In this document: in pieces, positions 11,675 to 25,083 of the stretch
How the letters are laid out: every line of letters starts with the position of its first letter
How positions within the stretch are numbered: the first letter of the stretch is position 1
Source of the DNA: Xestospongia muta
Lineage: Eukaryota; Porifera; Demospongiae; Haplosclerida; Petrosiidae
Reading direction: 5' to 3'
Length of the DNA: 64,000 bases
Assembly (NCBI GenBank): GCA_963693285.1
Contig: OY848918.1
Location: 1,619,501-1,683,500, forward strand
Made by a program: the position numbers and the translations under genes
Notes under the pieces: model-generated
The model's input: only the letters and a program-made list of their open reading frames with translations
Database searches by the model: none
Told to the model about the DNA's origin: nothing

Positions 11675-14575
11675 GATTAATAAACCGCCCACTTGTCATT
11701 AGTTATTAGCTATATGATAATTAGACCTAGTTTTGTTGTTGAATGATGGTGACTGTGAGTTCTGAATGCTACTCTGATAATATAGATAATAGAGCATATT
11801 GTCTATAGGGATCATAATTATGCTCTGTTACCAAATGTGATTTTTTAAAATTTCATTTGAATGTTCAATATTAATGTGTTACTTTCTAAACTTGTAATAG
11901 TAGATATGAGAACAATCCTGCTGTTTACAAAATAAAGTGATTCTCTTCCATTTGTAATTAAAAGGCACACTATAATTCAATGATTATCGATACCATTTAT
12001 AATAACTTTAATATATATATAAGTTGTAATTCTTTGTTGATTTCCTTATATGGTTACAATAACATAATAGATATGATGAGTCGAAGAATAAATTTTATGT
12101 TTTAGATAGTGCTTTAGTCTTGTACACAGATCTACTTCGAGGGAGAAAATAAAGTCTAGCGAGTTGGTACATTTTCTGTACCAACTCAGGAATGTGTTAC
12201 TGGTTTTGGTATGTTATTATTGACCACGTGTAAACTGTGAATATTATTAAACCTAGCCACATGGCTGCTAAATAGCAAATATGAATTTGTTTTATTACAT
12301 TGATCAATAATTATTCTGGCTAGTTGTAAATGAAATTTGTAAATAACCTATTTAAAGTTCACAATGCTATGGTTTTAATTTCAAGTTGTTGTAAATGGCT
12401 GTCCTTGTCATCTCATTGTCCTTCTTTGATGGTCTTTTCATCAACTCTTCGTCACTTCTGAAAAAAATTGTCATAAGGTTAAGTAATACTCATTTAGGAT
12501 ACATTTTATAATACATTGAGTGTATTTATTTGTCAAGAGTATCTTCATTGTTGCTTTCTTCTTTAATTTTGGACTGTATATATAACTAGTTGCAAGTGTA
12601 AATATTATATATAATTCTTATAACTTACAGTGAAACAAGTTGATAAAAGCTGTGTTTGAAATTTTTTGAGTAGGTTCTATACCATTTACAACATCAGAGT
12701 ACCTTTTCAACAGTCTACAACACATACAAATAACAGTGTCTAATTTCTTGTGAACAGATACCACATCCAGATTACAACCTTTAGCTTGAGTAAACCAGTT
12801 GAAATATAGAATAAAGCTTCATATTCCACCTTTTGTTATGAATGATCACTGTTTCTTTTGGGTTTGTTTAGTTAGATGAACAAGAAAAGCAACAACTCCT
12901 TGACTCCATACTTATTAATATTCATAGTTCATCAGCAGCGCATTCCTAACTTGGCACAAGAATGTCAACTCGATTCACCAATCTACGTTTCCCCTCGTTG
13001 TATGTTTGGGTACGAGACTACTAGTGGGTATTTGCATGATACAAATAGTGATACTTCAATGTGAAATTATAATACATAATACAATTAGGTTCTAAGGTTT
13101 AGGATTTAGGGTCTTAGACTAGGATATATCTAGTATTAATTTCTCATTGAAATATGCACTTTATCTGCTGTACAAATGCGATTACTTTATTTTTATAAAC
13201 CTGATATGTTTTTGTAATAAAGATGAAAGATTGCTTTGGCTTGAGTGCATGGTAGATCATATCGTAGAGTTATTGTAATTAAATAACATGACAATATAAT
13301 AATTGTCAGTTAATTAATAAGTTGACTAATAACTATTTTCAATACATTTGCTTTGTACCAATGAAATATAATATTGTTATCTCATATAGTGAGGTAATAG
13401 AAGTGGTTATCTATAAAGATCATTTATGATAAACTCTACTTTTATAATTAGCAGTCCTCATGAGTGAGTGAACATATTTTAGTTGACATAATAATCTAAT
13501 TAATATCACAATCTCAATGTTTACATTAGACTACTTCTGAATTATTTAAGAGTTTATCCCCATGACAACAATACTAATAAACATTAACACACATCAAAGC
13601 ATATTATGTCCATAGGAGTATGTATAATTACCAAGACAATGTCCTTGATAAAATTATTTTCTTAAAAATAATTTTGCCAATCTTGTACAATAGTTTTTAT
13701 AATTTAAATTTGTGTCATGAAGTTAATGAGGTATGAACCCACAACACTACTACCACAATTTAGTTGAAAAATCAATTAATTAAACAAATGATTAATTAAG
13801 AACTTGTATCTTTCACATATTGTATACTCCTAATATTTTGTTCTATGGTGAAATGAATTTATACCTATATTTACAAGTAGTCCATAAATGATACTAATCA
13901 CTTTTGAAGTGAAGTCAGTAGATAAAACTATTATAACCTCTGAGCATGACTTGCTATACTATGTCTAGAAACCAAATGCTTCATACAATGCACCTAAATC
14001 TTTGCCTATTTCTTTGTATGATAAAATGTGTGATTGATTACAGTACAAGACATTGTAAGAAAGACTTTTTCATGTGTTGTGCTGACATTAATATCTGTCC
14101 ATATAGACAAATAGAATTTTGAAAAAGAAGGGGGAGAAATTGAAGGTGAATGAAAAGGGGCTCAAGAAAAAGAGATAGAAAATGAGATGAGATTGTCATG
14201 AAAATGAGACTGAGGAATGTGTTTTCTATTGTTAGATGGTGTCTTAAATAATGATCTTCATGTGCTGAAATAACACATTTATTTGGTTTAATTATTTGTG
14301 ACTTTTTTGTTACCATCAATTTAATCTTGAGCTTTGTTGGACATCTTACTTTTCCCTCTTACTTGACTTTAGTTTAGATCTTTTTTAATATTGAATTGTT
14401 GATTTTATCAATGTTAACAGAATAACAAGAAAACAGAATCAAAATATTTTGTAAAAAATGACAATTATATAGATATAATTTTGAGTTTTCTAATTATACA
14501 AAAGTATTAAGAAAATTTTATTTTTTTTGAACTTCTTAATTATACTTTGAGTCTTCAGCAATAGGACTTGTTATG
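11675..14575. other. Gene-poor region between A3 and A4
   Basis: No supported gene. Blocks at 11860-12010 and 13190-13900 resemble 58820-59000 and 59130-60330 upstream of A11, so the two upstream flanks share ancestry. About 1.1 kb (12060-13170) has no counterpart there. A perfect 11-bp inverted repeat lies at 12161-12187. Short open frames on either strand show no protein-like pattern. Confidence 0.45.
12161..12187. repeat. Perfect 11-bp inverted repeat, 5-base loop
   Basis: GAGTTGGTACA, then ttttc, then TGTACCAACTC. It is a possible hairpin or the remnant of a small inverted-repeat element; no function is assigned. Confidence 0.6.
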
Positions 14576-17233
14576 TCAACCAGAGTCAATGACATCACTA
14601 ACAGGTCTAATATTGTTAGTATTTGGTGGTGATCTTACTGCTGAATAAATCAAATAAATTACATTATAATTTGTTATGGAATATCTTACAAAAACGCTTA
14701 ATCAAACCAGGTACTGTAGAAGCTGCCAATTCATGTGATGTTTGATCAATATTAGACTCTACATGATATCCTAAGTCATCTTCAGGTTGCTCCTGCAATA
14801 AGGATTTTAAATGACATGTCATTAACACAATATTCTTTAAAATACATAATAATAATACTAATAGTACTAATTACTATTAATAATATTAATAAAACATTAT
14901 TTCCTCAACTCCTCGCAACCAAAATTAAAGTTTATATTTAGTCATGATTTTTGTAACTTATTCAATGCTTACTTTATCAATTGTTTGTAATTCTGAATGT
15001 GAATCTTCAACAGATGTAATTTGTGAAGAATGAAGTTGAAATGTAGTTTCATGTAACTATAAAATATTACATAGTCACTTCAGTTACTAATAAACTTAAG
15101 ATTGTTAGTTTAAGGCTGATACTAACAGTATACAGTACAAATCTTGATATTAACATTATTTACATAAGAATGTAAGAATTAAAATAAAGTTGTATTGTAT
15201 AGGAAGTTACCTGAATACCTTCTTTGGAATAATTATGAGACATACTTATTGAACTACTATTGTCAACTGACCTATTAAAAGTAATGGTACTATTAAAAAG
15301 TCATATTAAAAACGTACTTGTTTTGTTTAGGAGGTAAATAATCTTTCTGAAGTATCTCTATTTAAGAAACCAATATAAGTTATTTAATTAATATATATTT
15401 GCCTACTTCTTGTCTTCAGCTTTTTTGTAACGATGTAAAGAATAACAAATACCACCAATATTACTAATAATACCAATAGAACCAGAAGTACTATTGTTGA
15501 TACCACTACGTCCACATCAAGGCTTCTTGCATCTATTAGTAATAAGTAAAATATTATATGTATTAAGTGTACCTGGTTCCTCTGAAGATGGTGAAACTAA
15601 AAGTATCTTTATAACAGAGGTACTAGTAACAGCATTGATCAGATTTAATGCTGAGCCTAGTAAGATATTATGTTAATATAAATATACACACTTCTTACTG
15701 AAAAATTTAATGGTCTCAATAGGAGATGATAGTTGTAAGATATACTCTAGTACTTGAGGGTACACAACAGATGGATTAGTTATAATAGTACCATCTACTA
15801 TATCATGAGCTGTCACAGTATAGTTACTACTAACTGGTAGAGTTATATACTGGTATACTGTACTCTCCTCTATACTGGATTTAGTTATACTAATAGACTT
15901 CACAGTTCCTTTAGAAGACTCTCTAAATATCACATGACATCCATCAGCAGTAGATCTCTCAGCAAACCTACACCCTACAACAACTGATCCATTATCAGAG
16001 TAGTACTGTAGAGTGAGTCCTTGAACATGATAGGTTGCTATAGTGATAATTATAGTGAATTACATCAATCAAAAATACTATACTCACTAAATGATGACTC
16101 ATTCTTTGTTTTAGAGTTACTAAAATAATCCAGTACATTAGCAATGAACACACAGTTCAGATGAGGACCAATATTTGAAGCATCATAGTAAAGACTAATG
16201 TTTGATAATGGATCTGGACTCCACACATTTATATGAGTATGTTTTATTTCTGTTCCATTCTGTAATGATGAGATCTCTCTAGTGATCCCTACTATAGTAC
16301 TGTTACATATCCTAGGATAACTTATAACCTATCATATATAATAATAAATCATGTATTAGTAATGTTGTTAACTTACATTAAGTTGAAATTGTATATCAAA
16401 AGAATTATTATGTTCATTAAAGATGACCTCATGATTTGGTAAGATAATAACATTGTACTCTATAATAACAAGTTAAATGGGCATTAAATAGGAACATACC
16501 TCCACTATACCTCCTTTGTATTGTAGTATTACTAGAACTATATTGTCCACTATGAGCTATAACAGTAGCAGTGTAAATATCACAGACTGTGAGGTTATAT
16601 AACTCATAAGATGTATCCTCAGTGATATCATTATATAGTAGCTGGCCATGTTGGTTCTTTATATAAATGTGATATGATATCACAGAGTTTACAAAGGAAA
16701 ATAATGGAGGAGACCAGGTTAACAAATTTGAACTGGTGTGATTAAAATTAAACTGAAGGCTTTCCACTGAAGTGATACCTGTCATTGTATGAAGTCATGT
16801 ATATGATACAGCATTCTGCTTCAAAAGCTAACCTTTAACTGTCAAAGTAGCTCCTTTAGATATAAACTTATTTCGGCCTACTACAACACATCCAACACTT
16901 ATCCCATTGTTTATAGGTAGTGCTCTTATAGTTAGTACTGATGACCACAAATCAACTGATATATTGTTAGTAGTTACTGATATCTCTCTGTCTTGATTAC
17001 TGGGATCAGTGAGGGAATTACCCCCTACAGTCCATGATAGTCTATTTCCTGTACCTTTACAAGTAAAGTTAACAAAAACATACACTAGAACAGATTCTGA
17101 TTTGGGAGCTTCTGTGATATTAACTATATAAAAGAAAAAACATCTCACAAACCATTTTCTGTTGTCGTCGTCGTTATTATTTACCAAAACCATCTGCAAA
17201 ACTGCTGAGCAAAAAGCAAAATAGAATCGACAT
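14576..17233 (-). CDS. A4: Ig/FN3 receptor with a distinct medium-length tail, intact (614 aa)
   Basis: Exons are 17185-17233 (signal peptide MSILFCFLLSSFADGFG), 16833-17123 (Ig), 16500-16778 (FN3-1), 16377-16459, 16088-16328 (FN3-2), 15699-16037 (domain X), 15573-15656 (stem) and 15407-15532 (membrane, then KKLKTR). The tail exons are 15318-15357, 15211-15271, 14973-15056, 14690-14792 and 14576-14640. The 1845 bases stay open to TGA. The ectodomain is typical of the family, but the membrane and tail exons match neither the short nor the long type. Tail Tyr sites include KDYLPP, HNYSKEG and LGYHVE; none is a full ITIM. In domain X the usual VECR is VGCR. A 15-bp inverted repeat lies just upstream of the start. 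The role is inferred as a surface receptor with different signalling from its neighbours. Confidence 0.85.
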
Positions 17234-18496
17234 GATTACCACACCTTCTGAGCGTAGAGAAGGTTGGATTAAAAACGCCCACGTATGACCATAGATAGTA
17301 TAGACAGTTATACTATCTATGGTATGACGTACCTGTTCTATTGTAATAATACTTTTATACTGCTGTAATAGAAGTAGTATGCTAAACCAACTAACAGTAC
17401 TTTCTCTTTCATTGCTAACTGAGTTGTTTGAACGTAAACCTTGCTTCAAGTTCTAGAGTCATAAAGTATGACTGCCTCAGAGGGATTTCCAAAGAAATTG
17501 ACTTTAAACGATGGCCAATGTAAGGTAAAACCAATGTAGTTTAATGGCAATTATGTTTTAAAATTTCAGTAAAAAGCGTTGGTTTAAGAAACAAGAGTCT
17601 CAGCAGTGTCTTATTTTGTAATGTAATAATTAAAATATATAGGCACATGTTGGATCAATTGAATTACCTTGATGCAATGTAAGAAATTCTGTTTCAAATG
17701 TGCAGTATTGTTTTTGGGATTTGAATAAACTTTAGTATTAGTAATGTCAGTTTTAGATTTAATATCATAGGTTTTTTGAAAAGACATTATATTCATATCC
17801 CAAGAATGATGACAGGAGCAGCAGCCATCATGAAGAATGGTCCAAAGGTCAAGTTTAAAATGGTCAGCTGGAGAATAAAAGGAAGCCTGTGAATAGTGAC
17901 AATTCGTCTTTAAATTGATGTGAATACCTCACTAAATGTATAAGCAGTTGATGAAGTAAACCTAATAAATACCCAACACCAATAGTTTTAGTTTAGTAAT
18001 GTAATTTTAGTAGGTGAAAATATTTATAGTTTCAGTTTATCAAATTACTACTCCTGACAAAAACTACTTTTAGGAAATGTGTGGACTGGACCTGTGGAAG
18101 AGACAAGGTAGACTTTTTAGGGTCTGAATATATATTCTATACAATTTATGGTTCATTGTATTAAATTGATGTAGCATTAACTTGTGAACATCATCAATAA
18201 ATAAAATAAAAATAGAATTCCCAGAGAACATCATTGATGATCAATAAAAGATCTAGAGAAGTGTCATCTTGCCGCTGACATATGGTATTAGGAAGTCAGC
18301 TCTGCTAAATATTTTTGATTGAGTTGTAAACACAGCTATAAAGGATTCAATATTTCAACATTGATAATAGTCTACCTGTTTATATACTGATATGATGTAG
18401 TGATGATCATTAACATAATCAACATAACGATTGAAAACAGAAAACACAATTACATTAATTATTATTGTTTTCATTAATTTCAATTTCATTAATTTT
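17234..18496. other. Intergenic region between A4 and the A5 tail exons
   Basis: No supported gene. The part from about 17880 to 18490 resembles 36290-36890, the 3' flank of A9, which fits a shared origin of the A5 and A9 loci. Confidence 0.45.
17288..17323. repeat. Perfect 15-bp inverted repeat upstream of A4
   Basis: ACCATAGATAGTATA, loop gacagt, TATACTATCTATGGT. It sits about 55-90 bases upstream of the A4 start codon, so it lies in the promoter or 5' UTR. It could be a protein-binding palindrome, an RNA hairpin or a tiny foldback element. Confidence 0.7.
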
Positions 18497-21400
18497 TTAA
18501 GTGCTGTCACGATCACTGTCGATATCTCTGTTAATCCGACTGTCTTTTTCACTCTCTTCAACTTGAATAGTGAAACTAGCACTATTGATTACATTACTTA
18601 ACTGTGGAGCAACACAAACTAGCTCAAGTGTGGAGTTATCGATTACAACAGGTTCATCAATATGATCTGGCTCATCTTCAATTATATTTGATGATATCTG
18701 AAAAGTAGGCAAAGCAAATTCAGATTTGATATTAAAATAATGTAGTGGTTTGACAGATTCTTCTTGATATGAAATAGTATTAGTAACAAGACGGGCTTCA
18801 TCATTGCTGTTAATGATAACTGGGTGTAAAATATTATTAGCTATAAAAAAATAATTAATCTATAAATATTATATTATTTACATTACAAGAGCTTACTAAA
18901 AGAAGAACTCTCATTATCAGAGGAAAGGTTAGGACTAGGATGGTCATAATCAGGAACTACTTCAACTATATAAATGAAACAGATTAAAAAACAGTTTTTA
19001 CTTCTTTATCCATTTTACCAATACTATTATAAACACAGTCCATTCCCTGAGGTCTTTGTGGACTAATATTTACTACCAAATGAGATTTAAGATTCTCATC
19101 TTGGGCTATAATGACTCCATTATTATTATCAAGTGTAATTAGTTCTTCACATATTGGAGGGTGATCCTAAAATATGTATTAATATCACATTCAATATGTA
19201 CTATATATATTAACACTTACTTGGTTTTCCAATGATAGTTGTTCAGGTTTAGGATACATAATAATATCTTCTTTTCTTATAGCACAAGGTACTTCAGTAC
19301 TGTCCTTTATTGTCTGTAATGATATCACTAATATTTAATATATTATTAATATCTGATTACCACTGTATTAAGGTGTCCACAAATATCAGCATACTGTGTT
19401 GGAACATCATAAGTGGGTGGAGCTCTAGGATGAGTAGTGGATACTTCCACTTCAACATAATGAGATGTATTCTTTTCTGGTTTTGAGGTATTACTTAATT
19501 TGTTGTTACTTCCTAAACTAGCTGTTGTTCTCTCTTCATAACATGTCATATCATCAGCAATTAATATACCACTATCACTATAATGATCAGGATGTGTTGT
19601 TGTTGTAGGCTTAGTAAAAGGAGAGCCATCATCTGAATGATCCTGTAATATAAGAGACTAGGTCATGTATTAATTAAAAGTTATTTACTTTTCTTTTCGT
19701 TTGTTTACACTGAGTATATGACATATCATGTTCTGTAATATTCTCAGTAAAAGGTGTTTCTTGTACATCAGATGTAAGAGGGATATCATTACCTTCATCT
19801 TGATCAATAGTTGAGTTAACAGCCCCACCCTGTAGTAATAATTATAGTTATCAATAGTGTATTCTCATGATAGTATTAGTAAACCTTAATATGTTTAATG
19901 AGTATTTAATACAGAGTGAAAACTGACAATAATTATATTATAGTTAATGTCATAATAACATTGATATATAAACACAGATACTAGAAGGATATTTTGAGTA
20001 GAGTATTTTGAATTATTTAAGTCACTATTCCCTTGGTAATACTAAAATTTACAGATCACAAAACAAAACAAGTAAAAAATAATGTCACACTCTAATAATA
20101 CTATTCTATTTTTCAATGGAGAAATTATCATAAGGCCTTAAGAAAAAGTTATAATTGCTAATTACAAGTCTATTGTGGAATTTGTTCATGGATGTTTATT
20201 TGTGATTGTTTAATTACTGTAACAATTTATTTATGCATTGTATAATTGTGTAATTAAAATTTGCAAAAACCTCTTTTGCAAATTTTAACAAAAACTGTTT
20301 GCTTTCTGTTAAAATTAATTCTAAGCAAAAATGGCTATGTAGAAAATGTTGACATATGCATCATTTCTAGCAGTAACTGGAAATGTCTGGTAATCATTTA
20401 CAGTATCAAGAGCACATAATAGTACATATACTGGTAATCATATTATTATGAGTATACATTATTATAATAATAAAGACAAAATAGATGTGATGAACAGATC
20501 TAGTCAGTCACACTTATATCATCACTTACATTATCATAAGATAATGACTTCATTAATAATGAAGATGACTCTTAAAAAAAGGTATTACAAGGTATAGTAG
20601 AAGGTGTGTCCTTGTTATCAGGTAATGACAAATCATGTTCATTAACACAAATCATTTCAGATGTTACAGAGGGAATAGTCTGAATGGTCACATTACTAGT
20701 ATGAGAGAACTCTAGTGAAATGGGTGGAGCTAGATATGATATAACTGGAGGTGATATAGACTGTAAAGATGGACGTTGTATTTGAGGAGATATAGTTGAT
20801 TGATGTTGTCTTCTTATGTCCAGTAACTATATATGGAAATAATAACATCATCTGTTTGTCATCTTCTAGCATTAAGATTAATAATTCAATTAATAGTGTC
20901 ATAAGACAAATACCTATTCGCTAGTCATACATCATGTTAACATCTGTTAGTTAGGGACAGTAAACACTAATTGTAATGTATTCACTAATGTAGTTACTGA
21001 ATGTAATGTGTTCACTGTTTACATAACAGTCCATGAAACCATTGACATATATATCTATATATTATATAAACTAAGTAATATAAAATCTGGTAATGATAAC
21101 ATTATGTACCTCATTCCGACTTATATGGTAAGGATCAGCTGCTCCTGAAGTACTTGTAGTAGCTGTAGTTAGATCTTCATAACTAATATAAGGTAATAGA
21201 GTAATGATAGTAATATATAGTAGTAACCTACTTATTATTTGTAGCTTGTGGATAATGTACTACTGCTCTCTCTATTAGTAGAAATATATAATGAATATAT
21301 TACTATTAATAACTCCACATACCTTCATTGAGTGTAATCAATGGTCTCTTTCTCCTCCTCGCTACAATAATACAAACAAATGCTATCATGGATATTGTAA

Positions 21401-23190
21401 TCATCAACAATATAACCATAGCAACTAGTATACCAGATGTCAAATAGATATTTCCTAAATCTATAAATAATTTTCAATGTGACCTAACATATATATTATT
21501 TAACTTACCATTAGGTTCACCAGAATTCATTATACCACTACTAGTACTAGTAATGTTACTGACCAGTGAGACTGTCTCATCACTTGATGTTATACCTGGT
21601 AAAGTATTATAAGACAAAGTATATAAAAAAAGTCTATAGGTAGAAGTAATAATCTCAGTAGGAGATGGTAGTAGTACAAAATACTCCAGTACTTGAGGGT
21701 ACACAACAGATGGGTTAGTTATGATAGTATCATCTACTATATCATGAGCTGTCACAGTATAGTTACCACTAACTGGTAGAGTTATATATTGGTATACTAT
21801 ACTCTCCTCTATGATGGATTTAGTTATATTAATAGACTTCACAGTTTCTTTAGAAGACTCTCTAAATATCACATGACATCCATCAGCAGTAGATCTCTCA
21901 GCAAACCTACACTCTACAACAACTGATCCATTATCAGAGTAGTACTGTAGAATGAGTACTTGGACATGGTAGGTTGCTATATTGGTGATAAAAGTATTAA
22001 TTTTAATTAAAAAAACTCACTAAAGAATGATTCATTCCTTGTTTTAGACATATTAAAATAATCCAGTATATCAGCAATGAAGATATAGTTCAGTTGAAGA
22101 CTTATATTTGACACAGTATAATTAACAGTTATTGATTTATATTCTAAAGAAGAATGAATATATTTTTTATTATGTCCAGTTTTTGTTCTATTCAATGTGT
22201 CCTCTCTTGTAATACCCAGTAATGTAATGTTACAAAGTCTAGGATAACCTGTAACCTTTAATACCACATAACACATCATATAATGGTAATATCATTAACT
22301 TACAATAACATGAAATTCTACATTAATAGAATTATTATATTCATTAAAGATAACATCATGATCAGGTGAGATCATAACATAGTACTCTGTAATTCAGTTT
22401 AGTTCAAAATGAGAATGAAATAGTAAACATACCTCCATTGTACTGCCTTTGTATAGTAATATTACTAGAACTATATTCTCCACTATGAGCTATTACTGTA
22501 GCAATGTAAATATCACAGACTTTGAGGTTATATAACTCATGAGATGTATCCTTAGTAATATTATTATATAGTAACTGGCCATGTTGGTTCTCTATATAAA
22601 TATGATATGATATAATAGAGTTTTCAGATGAAAATAATGGAGGAGACCAGGTCAACCAGCTTGAACAACTGATAAAACTAAAATTGAGTTGAAGGATTTC
22701 TACTTGTGAAATACCTGTGCATTGTATGAAGTGACAATAAGCTATCAATTTCTAACCTTTAACTGTGAAAGTAGCTCCTTTAGCCACAAAATCAAACTTT
22801 TGACCAAAGACAATACATCCAACACTTATCCCATCATTAATAGGTAGTGCTCTTATAGTTAGTACTGATGACCACACATCAACTGATATATTGTTAGTAG
22901 TTACTGATATCTCTCTGTCTTGATTACTGGGATCAGTGAGTGAATTACCCTGTACTGTCCATGATAGCTCAGTTCCTATACCCTCACATGTAAAATTAGC
23001 CAGTGTGTTAAGTGAACTTGTAACTGATGAAGGAGCTACTGTGATCACAGCTATAAATGAACATATGAGTATACATTGACATAATACATATATTGTATTA
23101 GTAGAACTTAACTTACATACCAGCTTTATTTACAGAACAAGGTAAGACATTAGCCATAATGAGAATGTTTCTTAATATGATTTCAGCCAT
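18497..23190 (-). CDS. A5: Ig/FN3 receptor, long ITIM-like tail, nonsense codon in a skippable tail exon
   Basis: Exons are 23121-23190 (signal peptide MAEIILRN type), 22757-23050 (Ig), 22433-22714 (FN3-1), 22304-22386, 22021-22255 (FN3-2), 21509-21976 (X and stem in one exon) and 21323-21460 (membrane, then RRRKRP). The tail exons are 21232-21271, 21110-21182, 20530-20826, 19689-19829, 19361-19642, 19221-19313, 19019-19166, 18897-18965 and 18497-18840. Exon 20530-20826 has TAA at 20572-20574 where A9 has AAA, giving a 645-aa protein. The exon is 297 bases, phase 0-0; skipping it would give 919 aa. All later exons are still open and hold SHYVEV (ITIM-like), TQYADI and, before the nonsense, NYEDL. 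A9 is its closest long-tail relative; the Ig exon is nearly the same as in A6. Confidence 0.75.
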
Positions 23191-23640
23191 TATCAACTCC
23201 TACACTCCTCGGTACAACTTCGTTGACGCTATATATATATATATAAACAACAACAGTATACATCCACACACAACAGTTATCTAACAATTATATATAGCTC
23301 CCGGAAATTTTAATTTCACAATGAACTTGTAAGTAATTCAATAACAATATATATAATTTATATTATACAAGAGAGTCAACTACTGGTCTTTGTATATCAG
23401 TTCCATAATATTATGACCAATATGTAGTCAATAACTACTAATAATAGCATATTGAACACCACCCACTGGAGTACTTTAGATGAAATATAGTACAAGTTAT
23501 CATAATTTATATCACATTGAGAATGATCAAAGTAGACATCATTTGAAGATATGTCTTGATATGGTAGTGGTCAATCTGGTAATACAAGTAATACTAACAG
23601 GTTTAATTTATTGTTGCCAACACAGATAGGACTGGAGGTA
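23191..23640. other. Upstream flank of A5
   Basis: It is almost the same as the A6 upstream flank (27212-27610) and contains the block also found upstream of A2 and A9 (agcatattgaac at about 23449-23460). A short (TA)n run lies at 23231-23243. No exon is seen. Confidence 0.45.
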
Positions 23641-23688
23641 GTCTTAACTGGATAGTCAAGTAATTAATATAGATAATAATATAGGATG

Positions 23689-24691
23689 TTACTCTTCTTG
23701 TAGGTGGAGTTTTAGGATAATGTAACAAGAAGACATCTTGTAAATGAAGTCCCACTCATGACTATCTCTTCTCTCTGATGACACATGAGTAGTATTAGGA
23801 TTGGTTATGAGACTGATGTCAGATCTAATTCTAAACACAATAGAAATATCATATACTAAGTATATATAACTAGTTATCATAGACAGCAATTAAATACTTA
23901 CTCAGGAGACGGTAGGTTATTACTTTGAGGAGCAGAGGTAACCTCATTGTTCTCTTGTCTTGTTACCATAGTGATAGATGAAGGAGGTGGTACCAATGAT
24001 GGAGATGGTGTAGATGGTGTTATATCACTGTTTATACTGGATGGAGATATTTCATGTTGTAACTGATCTTGTAGTTGACTATCACCTCCTTCATATCTAT
24101 AATACATATATCAACATGTAATGATCAGTTATAACTTACTCATTAGTAGGTTTACTTTGAAATGAATCAGTTCTCTTTAAAGTACCTAAATATATGATGT
24201 CATATATGATGATGTCATTGTCACATGACCTACCACTGAGTTTCCAATTCTTTCTCCTTCTCTTTTTAAAATTATATTACCAATAATAATAGTATTATTA
24301 ACAGTATAAGAGAGAGACAGAGAGTATATTAGTGTGTTATTAATATTTATATACCAGTATTTCTGTATGCAGTGTGTACTGATATATTTGATATTAACAA
24401 TAATGAACAGAAAGACTTATCTGGTATAACTGTAATAATATAAACAGTACAAGGAATATACAATAATGTTTTCTCTAGTGTTACTATACTTACAACAACT
24501 ATAATCACATAGAGACATATTACAATGAACACAACTGATAATTTAACTACATCAAGTCAATTCACATTTATTGTTCAATTCCATGTATTATCTTATGTTA
24601 AATGTAATGAGATGTTTACCAGTGTTGTTTTCTCTAGTGTTACTATGGTTACAATAACAATAGTCACAATAAGATAACAGTGATAGTACAT
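23689..24691 (-). pseudogene. B2: broken family B copy with an inverted ectodomain piece
   Basis: The last tail exon (about 23689-23832, reading to QEE and stop) and the Pro/Ser-rich tail exon (23898-24105) are open and close to B1. The membrane exon near 24250-24310 has lost part of its coding sequence and carries stops in the expected frame. Upstream, 24385-24465 carries the family B ectodomain signature (IFDINNN.QKD) on the plus strand, opposite to the rest. Two minus-strand hydrophobic first-exon repeats follow (about 24475-24535 and 24620-24691). This is a rearranged, non-translatable copy. Confidence 0.65.
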
Positions 24692-25083
24692 AATGAACAC
24701 AACTGATAATTAAACACACACAATATATATCTAGTTCTATGAAATTGCTTTTGATTTGAGAGGTAGACAATATTTACTAACTATATATTATGTTGTTATT
24801 ATTATCACTAGTACATCATATGATCGTTGTAATAATTACATCAACTTACACTATCTATCATCACAAACCATATTATTATCCAGTAACCAATATACTCTAT
24901 CATATATAATACACTATAATGATATTACCTGTTGTTAACTTGAAAAACTGTTACTATGACAACGATATCAACACTACTGGTCATGATCTCAATAGTCACT
25001 AACTAAAAGTGATTGAGGATAAACTTAAAACTTAGTTGATCACTAATTAAACAATAACATTATAATTATTAATAATGTGATAA
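24692..25083. other. Intergenic region between B2 and A6
   Basis: Contains the shared flank sequence seen downstream of A2, A3, A7 and A11. No supported exon. Confidence 0.4.

Noticed and set aside
12876..13064. Plus-strand 62-residue frame between A3 and A4
   Set aside because: No start context, no splice partner, no protein-like motif; chance length in AT-rich DNA.
14038..14319. Minus-strand 93-residue frame
   Set aside because: Leu/Ser/Phe-rich with no motif and no family A similarity; lies downstream of the A4 stop and is not conserved in the parallel region near 60 kb.
23418..23460. Shared block upstream of A2, A5, A6 and A9 as a promoter element
   Set aside because: The block lies in the A-B spacer that duplicated with the genes, so common descent explains it; absent from A4, A7 and A10.
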